Shown piece by piece: positions 35,441 through 48,590 of a stretch of 64,000 nt of DNA. Under the pieces are notes generated by a model. It saw nothing but the letters and a program-made list of their open reading frames with translations. It did not search any database and was not told the origin of the DNA. How positions within the stretch are numbered: the first letter of the stretch is position 1; the number at the start of each line of letters is the position of its first letter. The DNA lies in assembly GCA_023974075.1 (NCBI GenBank), contig JAMFTG010001450.1, positions 1 through 64,000 on the forward strand, in the 5' to 3' direction. The DNA is from Chaenocephalus aceratus (lineage: Eukaryota; Chordata; Actinopteri; Perciformes; Channichthyidae). Both the position numbers and the translations under genes were made by a program.

Positions 35441-36342
35441 ATAAAATTAAATATAAATGTAAAATGTACAGTGTGTCCAGCCATCCAAAGAGAAGCTGTG
35501 GAGCAGAGGCCAGAGGAGATGTGTCATACAGAGTTATTGCAGTAGGCAGGAATCATGATGTTGGCCAGAGTGCACCTATAGTGCTGCAGACGGCATGGAG
35601 TGGTATTTTGCATGTGACATACTTCTATGCACGAGCAATGAGCTGGTAAGACACACTCACCGGTTATCAGCAGATTCTAATAAAAAAAAGACAAAACAAC
35701 ACAAGTGTAGTTCAGGACGTTTACTAAAGGTGTTATCTTATCTCTGTAAAACTAAGATGATGGGGAACCCGTGGGAGAATCCCAACAAAGAGCATTGTGA
35801 AGAGTCTGTACGCATCGCGGACAACAGTGCCATGCTGTGGCCAATAGCAGCGCTCCCTTCACAGCAGTCAGTCAAAACCACTACATTGAGAGGGACGATA
35901 ACGGATCTGGAAACAGGGAATGACGCAGTGATAACAACGTTTAAAATCCCTAGACTCACAAAGCCACACTTTGACAGAGCTAGCCGAAGCCAGCACTGTT
36001 CTGTTGTTCGCTGAAACTCACGCACCGTACTCGCTCATTCTGGTTACTCTGCGCAATGACAATAAAGTGAATGTAATCTAATATAGAGGCTCATCAGTTA
36101 TGCTGCAGGAGCTGGATAGTGAAGTCAAGATCTAGACTGGACTGTTGTACCCGGCTACGGTGTCCCAGCTCAGAGAGGTTCTTCAGGGATCTGTTCTTCC
36201 TGATCTTTGAAAATGCCACTATGTTGGTTTTAACCTCGATCACGCAGGTACTTTAAAGTCTCCTTCAGAGTCTAGTATTAGAGATAACTCTCCTGTGATG
36301 GGTTGTTTGGTTGCCTCTGTGTTACAGAGCCGGTGAGTGTGG
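35441..36342. other. No gene recognised
   Basis: Open frames on both strands (35595-36014 plus, 35738-36025 minus) overlap one another and resemble no protein family I can name. Confidence 0.4.
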
Positions 36343-36506
36343 AACTGTGTGTGTGTGTGTGGTGTGTGTGTGTGTGTGTGCGTGCGTGTGTGTGTGTGCG
36401 TGGTGTGTGCGTGCGTGTGTGTGCATGCGTGTGTGTGCGTGTGTGTGTGTGGTGTGTACGTGCGTGTGTGTGCATGCGTGTGTGTGTGTGCGTGTGTGTG
36501 TGTGTA
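36343..36506. repeat. Compound GT/GC microsatellite
   Basis: GTGTGT runs interrupted by GTGCGTGCGT and GTGCATGCGT in a repeating order. Confidence 0.9.
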
Positions 36507-36901
36507 GCACCAGGCTCTTGTGACCACAGCCTCCTGAGTATTGCAGAATAACTGTCTCTTTGTTGCACTTTAATACCCTCCATGACCGTGACTGTGTGCG
36601 ACTCTCGAACGTTTGATACCTGCTCCGTAGCAACCATTTAAAGGGGGTGGCTGGCCTTGGCGACCAAGTAGCCCTGTGCATGGACTCGTGCCCACCCCCC
36701 CACCCCACCAAGCCCGGGGCTCAATCTGCAGGCTGGGTCTGGTAATCCCCCAGCCTTACCCCAGGGGGCCTTCTTATTGGACCAGGGCTTTCCCCACAGG
36801 GCACCTTATTGGGTGAGAGCTTTCTCATTGCCAGGGTCTCATGACTAAGCCCAGGCCAATGGGGAGTCAGTGATGAGGCTGAGTTGGTGTCTGTGTGAGT
36901 A

Positions 36902-37174
36902 GTGACCCCTCATTTTCACCTTACCACTAAAACCAAGGAGCTTAGCACATGTCAAACAAAAAGGAACGCATTCAAGCCAAAGGGATACGAGCCTGTTCAT
37001 TCATTACTAAATAATGATGTCTCCAACGCAGCACAAGCACTCGGACTGAAGAGAGATCATCAATTCATAACATTACTCTCTGAAGTCCTTCAAAAAACAC
37101 GAGGACAATGTGATGCTGCCCTGAATTTTTTTCTCCCAAATACATACAAACCCCTAAATGTGGAAGAAAAATAA
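36902..37174 (+). other. Unrecognised 90-residue open frame ending in a poly(A) signal
   Basis: The frame has coding-like composition (LLNNDVSNAAQALGLKRDHQ, FITLLSEVLQKTRGQCDAAL). Its TAA stop at 37172-37174 lies within AATAAA at 37170-37175. I do not recognise the family. It could be a retrocopy or mobile-element remnant. Confidence 0.3.
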
Positions 37175-37473
37175 AGCTTCCATAAAAAGGACCTGACATC
37201 TGCACAGGGATCTTAAAGCCATAATAGGACTTTGCGATGAGCGGGTGCACAGAGCTAAACAGCAGGGACTCTCAAATTGGTAGGTCACAAGCTTTATGGG
37301 CCGTGTGATTACAGGATGCCGGCATGAGCATGTCATCTGTAAGAAAGAGTGGATCTGTCAGAGCGGCGGAACAGCGCTCTGATCTGAGCATCCTTTCTCC
37401 TGGCTGTCTGCCTCCAGTATGTTCTCTACCTGGAGCTGTCACATGGCTGATCCTCAGAGGGGAAGTACTCAGA

Positions 37474-38940
37474 ACACAATGTTACACTCACTGTTACTGA
37501 CTGTTACACTCACTGTTACTGACTGTTAAGCCCCTGTCACACTGTCCCAAAATTGACAACCGATGGACACACGATAAAGGAAATGTTCAAATTCGGCTGT
37601 GATCGTAGCAACATCGGGCCATTCGTGAGGGCATCTAAGCCATCGTATGACCGCCGGTGGAGTTTCTCAGGCTCCGGCAGCAACGTCGTAAGGCACTCGT
37701 GAGGGCATCTTGTCAAATCGTGTCATCTTCGTGTTATCATCGGTGAGTTCACCCTCACTCTGATCGGCATGCCAAATATTTTGCCACCACTCACGAAGTT
37801 GATGCCGGAGCCTGAGAAACTCCGCCAGCGGTCATACGATGGCTTAAGATGCCCTCACGAATGGCCAGATGTTGCTACGATCAGAGCCAAATTTGAACAT
37901 TTCCTTTATCGTGTGTCCATCGGGTTGTTTTATTGCACAACAAAATCATGTAAACAACCCAATTTGTGTTCTGTGAAACTAAAAAGGATATAATATATTA
38001 TTTTGAAGGACAGTTGACAGGAAGTTGTTGTTGTTATGGAAACAACATTACGGAGAAAACGTAATATTTTCTACATAAAGTAAAGAACAAAGTCTGAAGA
38101 TATCAGTACAGTATCATAGTACTTTAACATAATTGTTTTTGGTACTTTCGTTGCAGTTGTATGTCTTAAATGTAATGTAAATGTTGCCTTCGTGTGTGGT
38201 TCGGGGCCATCTTCGTGCAAAATTCACAATTCCATATTCGTGTGTCCATCGGGTGTCAATTTCGGGACAGTATGACAGGGGCTTTACACTCACTGTTACT
38301 CACTGTTACTGACTGTTACACTCACTGTTACTGACTGTTACTGACTGTTACACTCAGTGTTACTGACTGTTACTGACTGTTACACTCAGTGTTACACTCA
38401 CTGTTACTGACTGTTACTGACTGTTACACTCACTGTTACTGACTGTTACTGACTGTTACACTCAGTGTTACTGACTGTTACTGACTGTTACACTCAGTGT
38501 TACACTCACTGTTACTGACTGTTACACTCAGTGTTACTGACTGTTACACTCAGTGTTACTGACTGTTACACTCACTGTTACTGACTGTTACACTCAGTGA
38601 TACTGACTGTTACACTCACTGTTACTGACTGTTACTGACTGTTACACTCAGTGTTACTGACCGTTACACTCACTGTTACTGACTGTTACACTCACTGTTA
38701 CTGACTGTTACACTCAGTGTTACTGACTGTTACACTCACTGTTACTGACTGTTACACTCACTGTTACTGACTGTTACACTCACTGTTACTGACTGTTACA
38801 CTCACTGTTACTGACTGTTACACTCACTGTTACTGACTGTTACACTCAGTGTTACACTCACTGTTACTGACTGTTACACTCACTGTTACACTCACTGTTA
38901 CTGACTGTTACACTCACTGTTACACTCACTTTTACACTGA
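37474..38940. repeat. ACTGTTACACTC-type minisatellite, split by a transposon
   Basis: Units CTGTTACTGACTGTTACACT plus CA (22 bp, with 10 to 12 bp subunits) flank the insertion 37529-38283 on both sides. The bulk of the array is 38284-38940. Confidence 0.9.
37529..38283. mobile_element. PIF/Harbinger-like foldback element (755 bp), TTA TSD, inside the minisatellite
   Basis: Ends AGCCCCTGTCACACTGTCCC and GGACAGTATGACAGGGGCT are inverted repeats flanked by TTA at 37526-37528 and 38284-38286. The left arm (about 37545-37690) is also repeated inverted at about 37795-37930, including GCCATTCGTGAGGGCATCT. Confidence 0.75.
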
Positions 38941-38944
38941 TAAT

Positions 38945-40950
38945 GTTTTAAATAAAAAATGTAATCTGATGTTCAAAGAACCTTTTGAGGATGTTTATTA
39001 TTTCAAATAATGTTCCTATAAGGTTTAAGGTTAACTAAGACATAACGTTTTCACTGCACCATTCAGAGGATGTTTTGAGGATGTTATTGAGCCCTGAGAT
39101 GACATCACATTTTTTATAAAACGTTCCTTTAATGTGATATGTTAACAAAGGTGGAACGTTTTGCCTGCAACATTCTGAGGATGTTTTTTGGACGTTGTTC
39201 ACGTACACACAGTACAGATGTTCTTTTATAAAACATTCCCTCAATGTTGCATGATAACAAAAGAAGAACATTTTCAAAGCAACATTCGGATAACGTTTTC
39301 AGGAGGTTATTCTTTTTTTATAAAATGTTCCTTGGATGCCAAATATTAACACGGTCATGGTCAACGTCAGGTTTATTTGTAGAGCGCTTTAAAAAACAAA
39401 CTTGTTGCATTTGTTTGAAAAGGATGATTTTTTCTTCTTTTTCTAAAAACAAACAAGCACGTAATTCATGATACAGTAAGCTGTAAGCAGATGTTGCATG
39501 TTTACGGTGGCATGTGTGAGTTCGCAGCTAGAAATGTTCTAAAAACATTCTGAGAATGTTACCATTCACTGTTCTAGGAATGTTTTCAGCGGGAAGTTGT
39601 AGTTTGGTTCCCAGAATGTTCTTCTGAAAGGTAGGATAACGTTCTCTAAAAACATTCTTGAAATGTTTGGTGATAACCTTCTTAAGATGTTTTTGATAAC
39701 CTTCTTAAGATGTTTTTGATATCCTTCTTAAGATGTTTTTGATATCCTTCTTAAGATGTTTTTGATATCCTTCTTAAGATGTTTTTGATAACATTGTTAG
39801 AACATTATGCCCTACTGTTCTTAAAACGTTTTCAGCGGGACGTTTTATTTTGGTTCCCAGAATGTTCTTCTGAAAGGTAGGATAACTTTCTCTAAAAACA
39901 TTCTTAACATTTTTGGTGATAACTTTCTTAAGATGTATGAGCGCATTGAGACAATGAATAGGATGTATAAAAACGAATTTGCATGCACTCACATGCACTT
40001 ATAATCACACTAAGGTATGTAGGCCCACAGTATTCATAATATCATTTGTGTAAAATATCCTAAATTAATCACACTTGTTTCTGACTATAAAGGTTGTGTC
40101 TCGTATGTAGGCTCTAACTGTTAGGTTAGCTATCTGGCCGTGTGTGGTTTGTGAGGGCTGCGTATAAACAGTGTCAGCTGTTTATGCATATTATTGGATA
40201 CAAATCGTTATTGCGCCCTTTAGATTTGAGACCGACAGACATATAGAAGAACGGACCGACTGTCACTGCCCGTCCCTGAAACCCCTGTTAGTGTTTGAAT
40301 GTGTTTGTTTCTACTGTGTGTCTCTCTGCCTGCTGGTCTGCTCGACACGGCTGGGAGCAAACTCCAATCGACCACACCTGCAACCTGCTCATCAGCCACA
40401 CTATGAAAGCCTGCAGCCTGCACTCGTTCCCTGCCGGATTGTTGCCGTGAACGGTTTGTTGCGTGCCGCTCTAGCTTTTTGCCAGCATATTCTTTGACAA
40501 CTGTGCCTGCTTTTGCCTCACACTCATTTGTATGTCTCTCCCAGGAGGAGTCCAAGGCCTTCCACACTCCCAAGACCAGCCAGGCCTCTCTACCCACCCT
40601 GGAACAACTGTTTCCCACCAACCTCCACTCCTAGCTCCCCTTTTCTAATAAACAAATGTCTGATTCTGGGTCCCCTCCAGTACATGTGACACCGACAGTG
40701 ACTTGTACTAGCTGCTGGTCGCATACAAAAAAGAAAGACTTCTGATAAATCGGAACGATAAAGCACGTTATCCTACTCTAAAATAATAACATTCTGGCAA
40801 CATAAACAAATCTAACTTGCAGCTGAAAACGTTTTAAGAATAGTAGGGCATAATGTTCTAACAATGTTATCAAAAATATTTAAAAAAGGTTATTACCAAG
40901 CATTTTAAGAATGTTTTTAGAGAACGTCCCTTCTCAGAATGTTTAGCTGG
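38945..40950. mobile_element. Inverted-repeat element rich in AACGTTCT/AACATTCT motifs
   Basis: The left segment near 39610-39835 (AGAATGTTCTTCTGAAAGG, AACATTATGCCCTACTGTTC) recurs inverted at 40836-40945 (GAATAGTAGGGCATAATGTT). A 23-bp array (TTCTTAAGATGTTTTTGATA plus TCC) lies at about 39680-39790. Termini are not resolved. Confidence 0.5.
40172..40691 (+). mobile_element. Possible solo LTR
   Basis: Candidate TGTCAGCTG start and TACATGTGACA end, with AATAAA near 40648 followed by GGGTCCCCTCCAG, as in many fish Gypsy-type LTRs. No duplication found. Confidence 0.35.
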
Positions 40951-40952
40951 GT

Positions 40953-41024
40953 CACCGTCACACTCACCGTCACACTCACCGTCACACTCACCGTCACACT
41001 CACCGTCACACTCACCGTTACATG
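40953..41024. repeat. 12-bp tandem repeat CCGTCACACTCA (about 6 copies)
   Basis: Differs from the CTGTTACACTCA unit at 38284-38940 by two C/T changes and lies on the far side of the inverted-repeat element. Confidence 0.85.
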
Positions 41025-41866
41025 CAGTGGAAGTGCTGCATGTGGACTATTCTAGAAGTAGGGCTGTATTCCTTATGTAGCTAATTTCCCAGGTTAAAGC
41101 TCAGTTCATTTACAGTTGTCATTGTAAGATGTAAATATGTCTGTAATGCTCCATCTGTTTTAAAGGCCTCTAAACCAAATGTTGACATGAATAAAAGAAA
41201 AGAAAGCTGTCCATTGAGACGGGTGTAGCATATTCCTGGTGACTGAAATAGAGTTCTCAGGGTGCAGTTGTTATTCTGGTTTCGTCCTCAAATCTTATAA
41301 AAAGATCAAAACTAACATGTTAGTCTTTCCCTCAGCTCCAAAATACTATAACATCTCATATTATATAGTTTGATTTTCTTTTAAAGACTCAGTCAATCAT
41401 AATCATACAAACAAGGAGAGGAAACAACCCATTGGTCGGGACCTTCTTTCCGCAGAGGATGAATCCACATTGAGGATTTGAAGCAGTCCACAGACTCCAC
41501 ACTGACACACTGTTAAGGATCAATTAAACTGTATTATCATTCAGGTCTTTTGGTCTCAGTGTTGCCCGTCATGTGTCGCAGGAACACAGAGCGCAGTTAA
41601 CGGGGTCTCTGAGAGGAAGTGTGAAGCAGAAGCAGCAGAGCAGTCGGCTGAAACAGGAAAGAACTCCCACTGACTGATATCGCACATTGAGTACTTACAA
41701 TTATACTGTTTTCTCTATAATCAGCTCATGAACTCTCACTGTGCATCACACACTCCCCAGTGGGACTAGCGGAGGTGTAAAGTCACTGAGAGAGGGTTTG
41801 GTGAACCTGAAGGCTACACAAAGTCACTTAACTGCTTTAACAAACATTTATTAGATATACAATGAG
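41025..41866. other. Nothing recognised
   Basis: No exon, tandem repeat or transposon terminus seen. Confidence 0.5.
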
Positions 41867-42460
41867 CAGTGGTTGAAAGTAGCTAAGTAGATGTTCTAAA
41901 GTACTGTACTGTAATTTGTACAATTTTGAGATACTTGTACTGTACTTCCATTGTTTGCTACTTTGTATTTCTACTCCACTGCTGCTCAGAGGTACATGGT
42001 GTACTTTTCCTCCACTACATGTATTTAATACCTTTAGTTACTTCACAGATCTGGATGAATGATGTGAAATATAATCAAGTGTTGAATCAGACTTCAGTTC
42101 CACCTGCAGTCTACAAAGTACTTCAGACTAGCTGCACCTCCACCAGCTACCCTGCAGTCTACAAAGTACTTCAGACTAGCTGCACCTTCACCAGCTTTGA
42201 GAACACTTTCATGATCAATCATTATAAAACATATCATATATATTATTCTGAAATGGACCAATCTGCACCACGACTACTTTTACTGTCTTTCACTATATTT
42301 AGATGAGAATACTTTTCTACTTTCACTGAGTAACATTTTGATTGCAGGACTTTCACTTGTAACAGAGTATTCCTACACTCTGGTACTTCTACTTTTACTC
42401 AAGTACCAGATCTGAGTACTTCTACTTTTACTCAAGTACTGAGTACTCCTCCCACCTCTG
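41867..42460. mobile_element. hAT-like MITE, sister of the 10623 copy
   Basis: Ends CAGTGGTTGAAAGTAGCTAA and GAGTACTCCTCCCACCTCTG are inverted repeats. The interior matches 10623-11357 closely but lacks the eight-copy expansion. Confidence 0.75.
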
Positions 42461-42503
42461 AAAATTACTGATATTTTCATGCCCCTAGAGCCTAATTAAG
42501 CTC

Positions 42504-43107
42504 TGGTTCTTCCTGTTTCCACCGCAGCGGAGCCGGCTCTAAGCACCGAAAACCGGTTCTTAGCCGGCCCCACTCAACCGGCCGGCAAGAACCAAGAACC
42601 AATACTTCACGCTTACGTCGGAGGCAGGGGGTGGGATTAACCTGATCAACAACAACAAAATGCCGCAAATTCTGTTCAGCAACACACACAACTACGAACC
42701 AGGATGGATGCCAGTGGACCGCTGAAGAGATAAATGACCTCCTCTGGCTTTGGTCAAAGCAAGAGATACAGAGGAAGTTGGACGGCACAACGCGGCCTAA
42801 AGCTATTTTCCAGCAGCTGCAGCGGGAGTTGGATACCACCGGACTCTGGAGCAAATAAGCAACATGCTAAAAAAATCAAGATAGACTACCGGGATCATTG
42901 TTGTTGTTGATATGAGGGATTTTCGCGCATTGTGGGTGTCATAAGAAGGCGCGTAAACGTTTACGTGATGACGCAGCTTCACTCGAGCTCCACTCGGGCT
43001 CTGAGCGGTGGAAACACAAGTGGTGCTATAGAGAAGAACCGGTTCAGCTCCAGAAAAGCAAAAGAACGGTTCTTGAACCGGATCCGGTTTGGTGGAAAAG
43101 GGGCATT
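42504..43107. mobile_element. MITE of the CCCCTTTCCACC family
   Basis: Left TTCCTGTTTCCACCGCAGC and right TTGGTGGAAAAGGGGC are partial inverted ends. The interior is shared with 29742-31151. Degraded relatives are suspected near 46180 and 60840. Confidence 0.6.
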
Positions 43108-44815
43108 AGAGACACAGAGCTTTTAATTCTGGATTAAAAAGGCTAAAAATGTGACTAGCTGCCGTTTAAAAATCGTACGGACATCCCATATACCTCATTC
43201 ACACCAACGCAACTCCGGTTCAAGCTCCGTGCTAGAGATTCTTAGGTTCAGAACCGGTTCTTCGGTTTAGCTCCGCACAGTAACCCTGATGCATGCTCAC
43301 TAGCGCACCTCCCCTCGTTCATAAAGTCAAGACCCCCTCAAAAGGTCCGGTTTATTTCATTTTAAGGATGTGCACCAAGCAACCTCTCCAGGTGCTCCTC
43401 TGAGAACCAGGGCATAACAGTTATGTGCACCCTGGTCATAGTACATTCATAACCATCGGCTCACTAAACATGACTAATACTCCCATGCCAACTAAATGGA
43501 GCAAGACGCAGAAGTCAGATACCACCTTGATAGACACATCACGAAGCAGTGTATACTGAGAAGTTGCACTTGTTCATGTTGGATGTAATCACACAGTAAC
43601 CAGAAGAGAAACACCCACAGAGAGACTACTCGTGACTAATGAGAGCACCCTATAAAACCATTGTAAAATGTAAATCACAGAATCATTTGCAGTTTGGACT
43701 GCAGTGTAAGCTGTGTAGGTCGGGGGGGGGGGGCTTACTGATTGTTATGAAGGGGCTGCAGGCTGTGTGACATGCAGAGTCTAAGTCCTGATTTAAGCCT
43801 GTCTGCTCTCCCTGCAGGAGTCAGGTTGGCTTTAGGGGCCACACACACACAGGTTGTGAAAGGATTCATTAATGAATTGACAATGTAGAAAAAAAGAAAT
43901 AGAAGAAGCTAGGGGCATTAACCTTTAGTGTGGAGGCAGCCACAGAAAAGCAGTGTGTGTGTTTGTGTGACACACGAGGCTGGAGGCTGAGCTCTGACTG
44001 GGACACAGGCCCTCTCGTCAAAAGCCTCAGACAGGTAGAGAAAAGAAGCCCTGCTGAGGCTTTTACTGGTAAAACAAACACATGCACCTCTGCAGCCGGC
44101 AGCGCGAGTGTGAGTGCAGAGTGGGCTGATCAACCAGGACCACCTTCAAATGTCACATACATGGCAGCGTGCACTGGAAAGACAATACTGCTGCCATTTG
44201 TATAACAGAGTGTCCAGCCCGGCGCAGACATTTCACTCAGTTCTTTCAGTGTGAGGAATGTGAGGAATCCTAGCCTGGCTATTTGATTGTCCCTTTTTTA
44301 AGGAACAGAGGGGAGTGAGGGTCCGAGTCCGTCTCTTTGATGCTTCCCCCTCTGTGTTTAGCCATGAGCCAAGACACTGGGAAAAGTTGGGGTGCTGCTC
44401 CAATAGCGCTGCCCTGTGGGACCCCCCTCTATATGGCTGATCATAGGACCTCTTTGTGCTGCCAAGATGAACAAATACAGAATTAATTGCAACAGAAGCA
44501 AAGAGAAAGTGTTGGAATGAAATGTGCCAACCAGAGACGAATGCTGGTGCAAGTGTAGAATAAAGACGTTAGAGTAAATACTTATGAACAATGTCCAAAC
44601 GTTTCCAATAGAAATTTGACGAAACAATACTATGAAAATAATAGACATTTTGATAAGAAAGATAATATTATAATAATTTCAACAAAAGAAAAGTGACAAA
44701 AATGTATTGTTGTTTATTACACAGCTTAGTTGAATACTGATTGGTTAATTCAGAACATGTGACACGTTGTTAATACAGTTGTTGTACAGACCACTGTCAA
44801 GGACTATAATGACCG
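43108..44815. other. Nothing coding recognised
   Basis: Contains a poly(G) run near 43722. Short open frames on both strands overlap and look random. Confidence 0.45.
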
Positions 44816-45148
44816 TTGCTAAGGAAGATCAAGAAAGAGAAAGGAAAAGAGGTTAAAAGACGGAGCGCTGGACGTCAGATAAATCACCAGAAGAAGACAG
44901 ACAGGATCTGCTTCATGTATTATGTAGTAAATATGCTCCAAGACAGACTTGACCTTATCCTGACTTATTTTCCCTCTCAAGACTACAAAAAACCTCCTAC
45001 AAACTTATCTCTATCAGCTTTAGTAGGGTTTGAAGAGATTGTGAAAACTATAATAGCATTTATCTGTGAATGTTTAAAAGGAGCTAAGGCAGCAGTTGTA
45101 GTTAAAACATGTACTCTAATTGGTCTTTATTTTGAAAATCTTATTTAA
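44816..45148 (+). other. Unrecognised 110-residue open frame
   Basis: Begins with a Lys/Arg-rich stretch (KKEKGKEVKRRSAGRQINHQ) and continues with a hydrophobic segment (VKTIIAFICECLKGAKAAVV). No known family, introns or promoter seen. Confidence 0.25.
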
Positions 45149-46780
45149 TGTTAGTTAGTTAATGTCTCTGTATAATACATGAACACTATAACTCAAGATG
45201 TGCTAGCAATATATACCCCCATGCCAGTACAGTATGTTTCTAATATTCAGTTTTAACGTATTTTATTTTACATGTAGTTAAACTTACTTATTTCTGCATT
45301 TACTTGCACCATTGTCTCTATATCAGTCGGACACTTGTTGGATGTCAATCATTGCTCCTAACATGTGATTAAACACTTCCAGTTTGCAGCAGGAATTAAT
45401 TAAGAAGTGCAATGCCTCCTGGATAATGTTTTAATAATAATTGTATAATGACACGAGTCATTCTAACATTTTGACCCCAAATCAGTCAAATATTCAAAAG
45501 CCCTCAAGCTTCATTTCAAGTATTATCCATCGTATTGGTTTGTAACTTTTCGTGATCGAAATACATCTCTGACTTTTCTGGGTCCGCTTCAACTTTTAAT
45601 TAGTCCGTATACCTGAGCACCTGTATCCTCCAGGACAGAACACCCTGCCCCCCCCCCTCACATTTCCACACCATTCGGGAGGAAGCAGCTTTTTGTGTCG
45701 TGTTGCTCTGTTGTAATTGGTCCAGGTAAAGCTGGGTATTACAGCAGCCTTGGAGGGGATGTATCAGGTTTAAGCCTTGCTTTTCAGACGCAGGAATTTT
45801 CAGAGGCCCCTCATTTTGAACTGCTCCTTGCTCATAATAGTCCTATAGAAACCTGGGGACACAATGTTGCTGCCTCCATGCACTGATGCAGTAACACTGT
45901 ACATGGCAACAGAAGCCATGTGGGACTATTAACCTGGTAAATTATAGACATTACAGTGCGTTTACCCATAACGCACTGGGCTAAGCAGAACTGGGGCACT
46001 CAATCTCACTTTACTGAAGACAAATGAATGAGTGCCATGCATTTGATTAAGTATTATGAGCACTCACCCCGAGTGGCGGCTGGTGGAAAATATTTTTGGT
46101 GGGGCTGTTGATATAGTGAGTACACATTTCTTTTGGGAGAAATGACCCCTTAAATTAGGACTTCTGGTGATGTAATGGCGTTTCCACTGCAGCGCGGAGC
46201 TCGCTTTAAGCGTGCCGAGCTGTAGCGGGTCCTAATTCACAGTTTTTCTGGCCCCATAAAATCGTGGTTCTAGAGCCAGGAACAACCAGGCTGAGTCGGG
46301 CTGAGCATGCTAAACTAGAGAGAGAATCGCTGGCAAGGGGGCTACAACTACAACAAGATGAACGTATTTGACCGTGATTTAATTGTAATACACGTTTCAA
46401 AATGATGCCGAAGTAACAACATACTGATACCGGTTAGTAAAAACCATGAATTAATGCTTTGACAAGTCTGCAGACAGATGGCAGGCGAAAAACCTTTTAA
46501 AATGCGTGTTTTCTAAATGGAGCTTGGCTAAGTTAACGTTATATATGCTCCGACCGTCCACACTCACAACAACGGCCTACAGACATAAATAAAGCAGCGA
46601 CTGTATTCGCCATGACACAGACAGTCTGTGGTTTGTACTTGTTTAACTTTTGTCTAGTTTCTGAACAGATATGAAGAGCTGTGAGCTCGGAGTGCTAACA
46701 GCTAACGGCTGTGTTGTTATGCTATGTTAGCTTTGCCTAGCATGGCTAGCTTGAAGGTACTTGTTACATTACATTACATT
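45149..46780. other. Intergenic DNA with a decayed MITE
   Basis: From about 46170 (GCGTTTCCACTGCAGCGCGG) there is sequence resembling the CCCCTTTCCACC MITE family. No gene seen. Confidence 0.4.
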
Positions 46781-46781
46781 G

Positions 46782-48590
46782 CATTTAGCTGACGCTTTTA
46801 TCCAAAGCGACTTACAATAAGTGCATTCGACCAGGAAGACAGAACCTTGAAGAAAACAGAATCATATAAGTACATCAGGTTTCATAGAGCCAAACATTTC
46901 AAGTGCTACTCAACTGGCTTTAGATAAGCCAGTCCTTTATTAGTATAGTGCTCTGTTAGCAGTTCTTTGTTAGTAGTTCTATTGCTCGAAGTGGAGTCGA
47001 AAGAGATGAGTTTTCAGTCTGGAAGGTGTGTGAGCTTTCTGCTGTCCTGATGTCAATGAGAGCTCATTCCACCATTTTGGAGCCAGGATAGCAAACCCAC
47101 ATGTTTTTGCTGTTGGGAACTTGGGTCCCCCTCGCAGCGAGGGTGCAGCGAGCCGTTTGGCTGATGCAGAGCATAGTGTACGCGCTGGGGTGTACGGTTT
47201 AACCATGTCCTGGATGTAGGAATGGCCAGATCCATTCGCAGCATGGTATGCAAGTACCAGTGTCTTGAAGTGGATTCTAGCAGTTACCGGAAGCCAGTGG
47301 AGGGAGCGGAGGAGCGGAGTGGTGTGGGAACATTCAGGAAGGTTGAAGACCAGACGAGCCGCTGCATTCTGGATGAGCTGCAGAGGTCAGATGGCACATG
47401 CAGGTCGACCAGCCAGGAGGGAGTTGCAGTAGGCTAGGCGTGAGGTGACGAGAGCCTGGACCAGAACCTGCGTGGCTTTCTGGGTCAGCTGGGGACGCAT
47501 CCTCCTGATGTTGTAAAGCGTGTATCTGCAGCAGCGGGTTGTCGCAGCGATGTTTGCAGTGAAGGACAGTTTGTTATCTAGGATCACGTCCAGATTCCTT
47601 GCAGTCTGAGTCGGGGAAACAACAGAGGTGCTGATGTTGATTGTCAGGTCAAGAGTGGGACAATCTTTTCCTTGAAGGAAAAGCAGTTCAGTCTTGACAA
47701 GGTTGAGCTTGAAGACGACCTGGGTCTCTGAGCGGGGAAAGGACAGAATTAATTGGGTGTCGTCAGCGTAGCAGTGGTATGAAAAACCATGCGAGCTAAT
47801 GACTGATCCAAGCGAGTTTGTGTACAGGGAGAAGAGGAGGGGACCAAGAACAGAGCCCTGAGGGACCCCTGTAGTTAATTGACAAGGGTCGGACTCAGAT
47901 CCTCTCCAAGTTACCCTGTAGGTACGGTCTTTGAGGTATGAGGTGAGAAGGGAAAGTGCAGAGCCTGAAACTCCAAGTTCTTGGAGAGTGTGAAGGAGGA
48001 TCTGATGGTTCACCGTGTCGAATGCAGCAGACAGGTCCAACAGGATGATGACAGAGGAGAGGGAGGCTGCTTTGGCAGTGTGCAGTTCCTCAGTGACAGC
48101 AATGAGAGCAGTTTCTGTGGAGTGACCTGCCTTGAAACCAGACTGGTGCGGATCCAGAAGGTTGTTCTGATGGAGATAACAGGAGAGTTGTTTAAAGACA
48201 GCGCGTTCAAGTGTTTTAGACAGGAACGGGAGGAGAGAGACAGGCCTGTAGTTTATAACATCAGACGGGTTGAGAGTGGGTTTCTTTAGGAGAGGGTTTA
48301 CTCTTGCCTCCTTAAGACTATTTGGAAAGTGACCAGAAGTTAGAGAAGTGTTGATGAAATGGGTGAGAAACGGTAGAATATCAGGAGCGATAGTCTGAAG
48401 GAGGTTTGAAGGGATAGGGTCCAGAGGACAGGTGGTAGGGCGGGCAGAGGTAATGAGGGTAAGAACCTCACTTGGCGAGAGAGGGGAAAAGGAGGTTAGT
48501 GTGTGGGTGAAAGGAGGGTCTGGTGACCCAGCGGTGAGGAGAGGTGAGTCAGAAAAAGAAGAGCGAATATCATTGTCTTGTCATATGTTA
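46782..48590 (-). mobile_element. L2 LINE, reverse transcriptase to 3' end
   Basis: The minus strand encodes [40 protein letters not shown] and CYADDTQLILSFPRS, then SKLVKTELLF-like and RLAYCNSLLAG blocks, with the C-terminal ILAPKWWNELS further down. The catalytic YADD is intact. Compared with the usual order, about 25 residues are missing after SFPRSETQVV. The 3' tail GTAAGTCGCTTTGGATAAAA plus GCGTCAGCTAAATG ends in ATGTA repeats. The 5' part is truncated. Confidence 0.88.

Noticed and set aside
39035..39998. Lys/Phe-rich open frames at 39.0-40.0 kb
   Set aside because: They follow the AACATTCT-type repeats of the inverted-repeat element and change frame between copies.
42492..43126. Minus and plus open frames in the 42.5-43.1 kb region
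   Set aside because: They lie within a MITE shared with 29.7-31.2 kb and do not encode a transposase.
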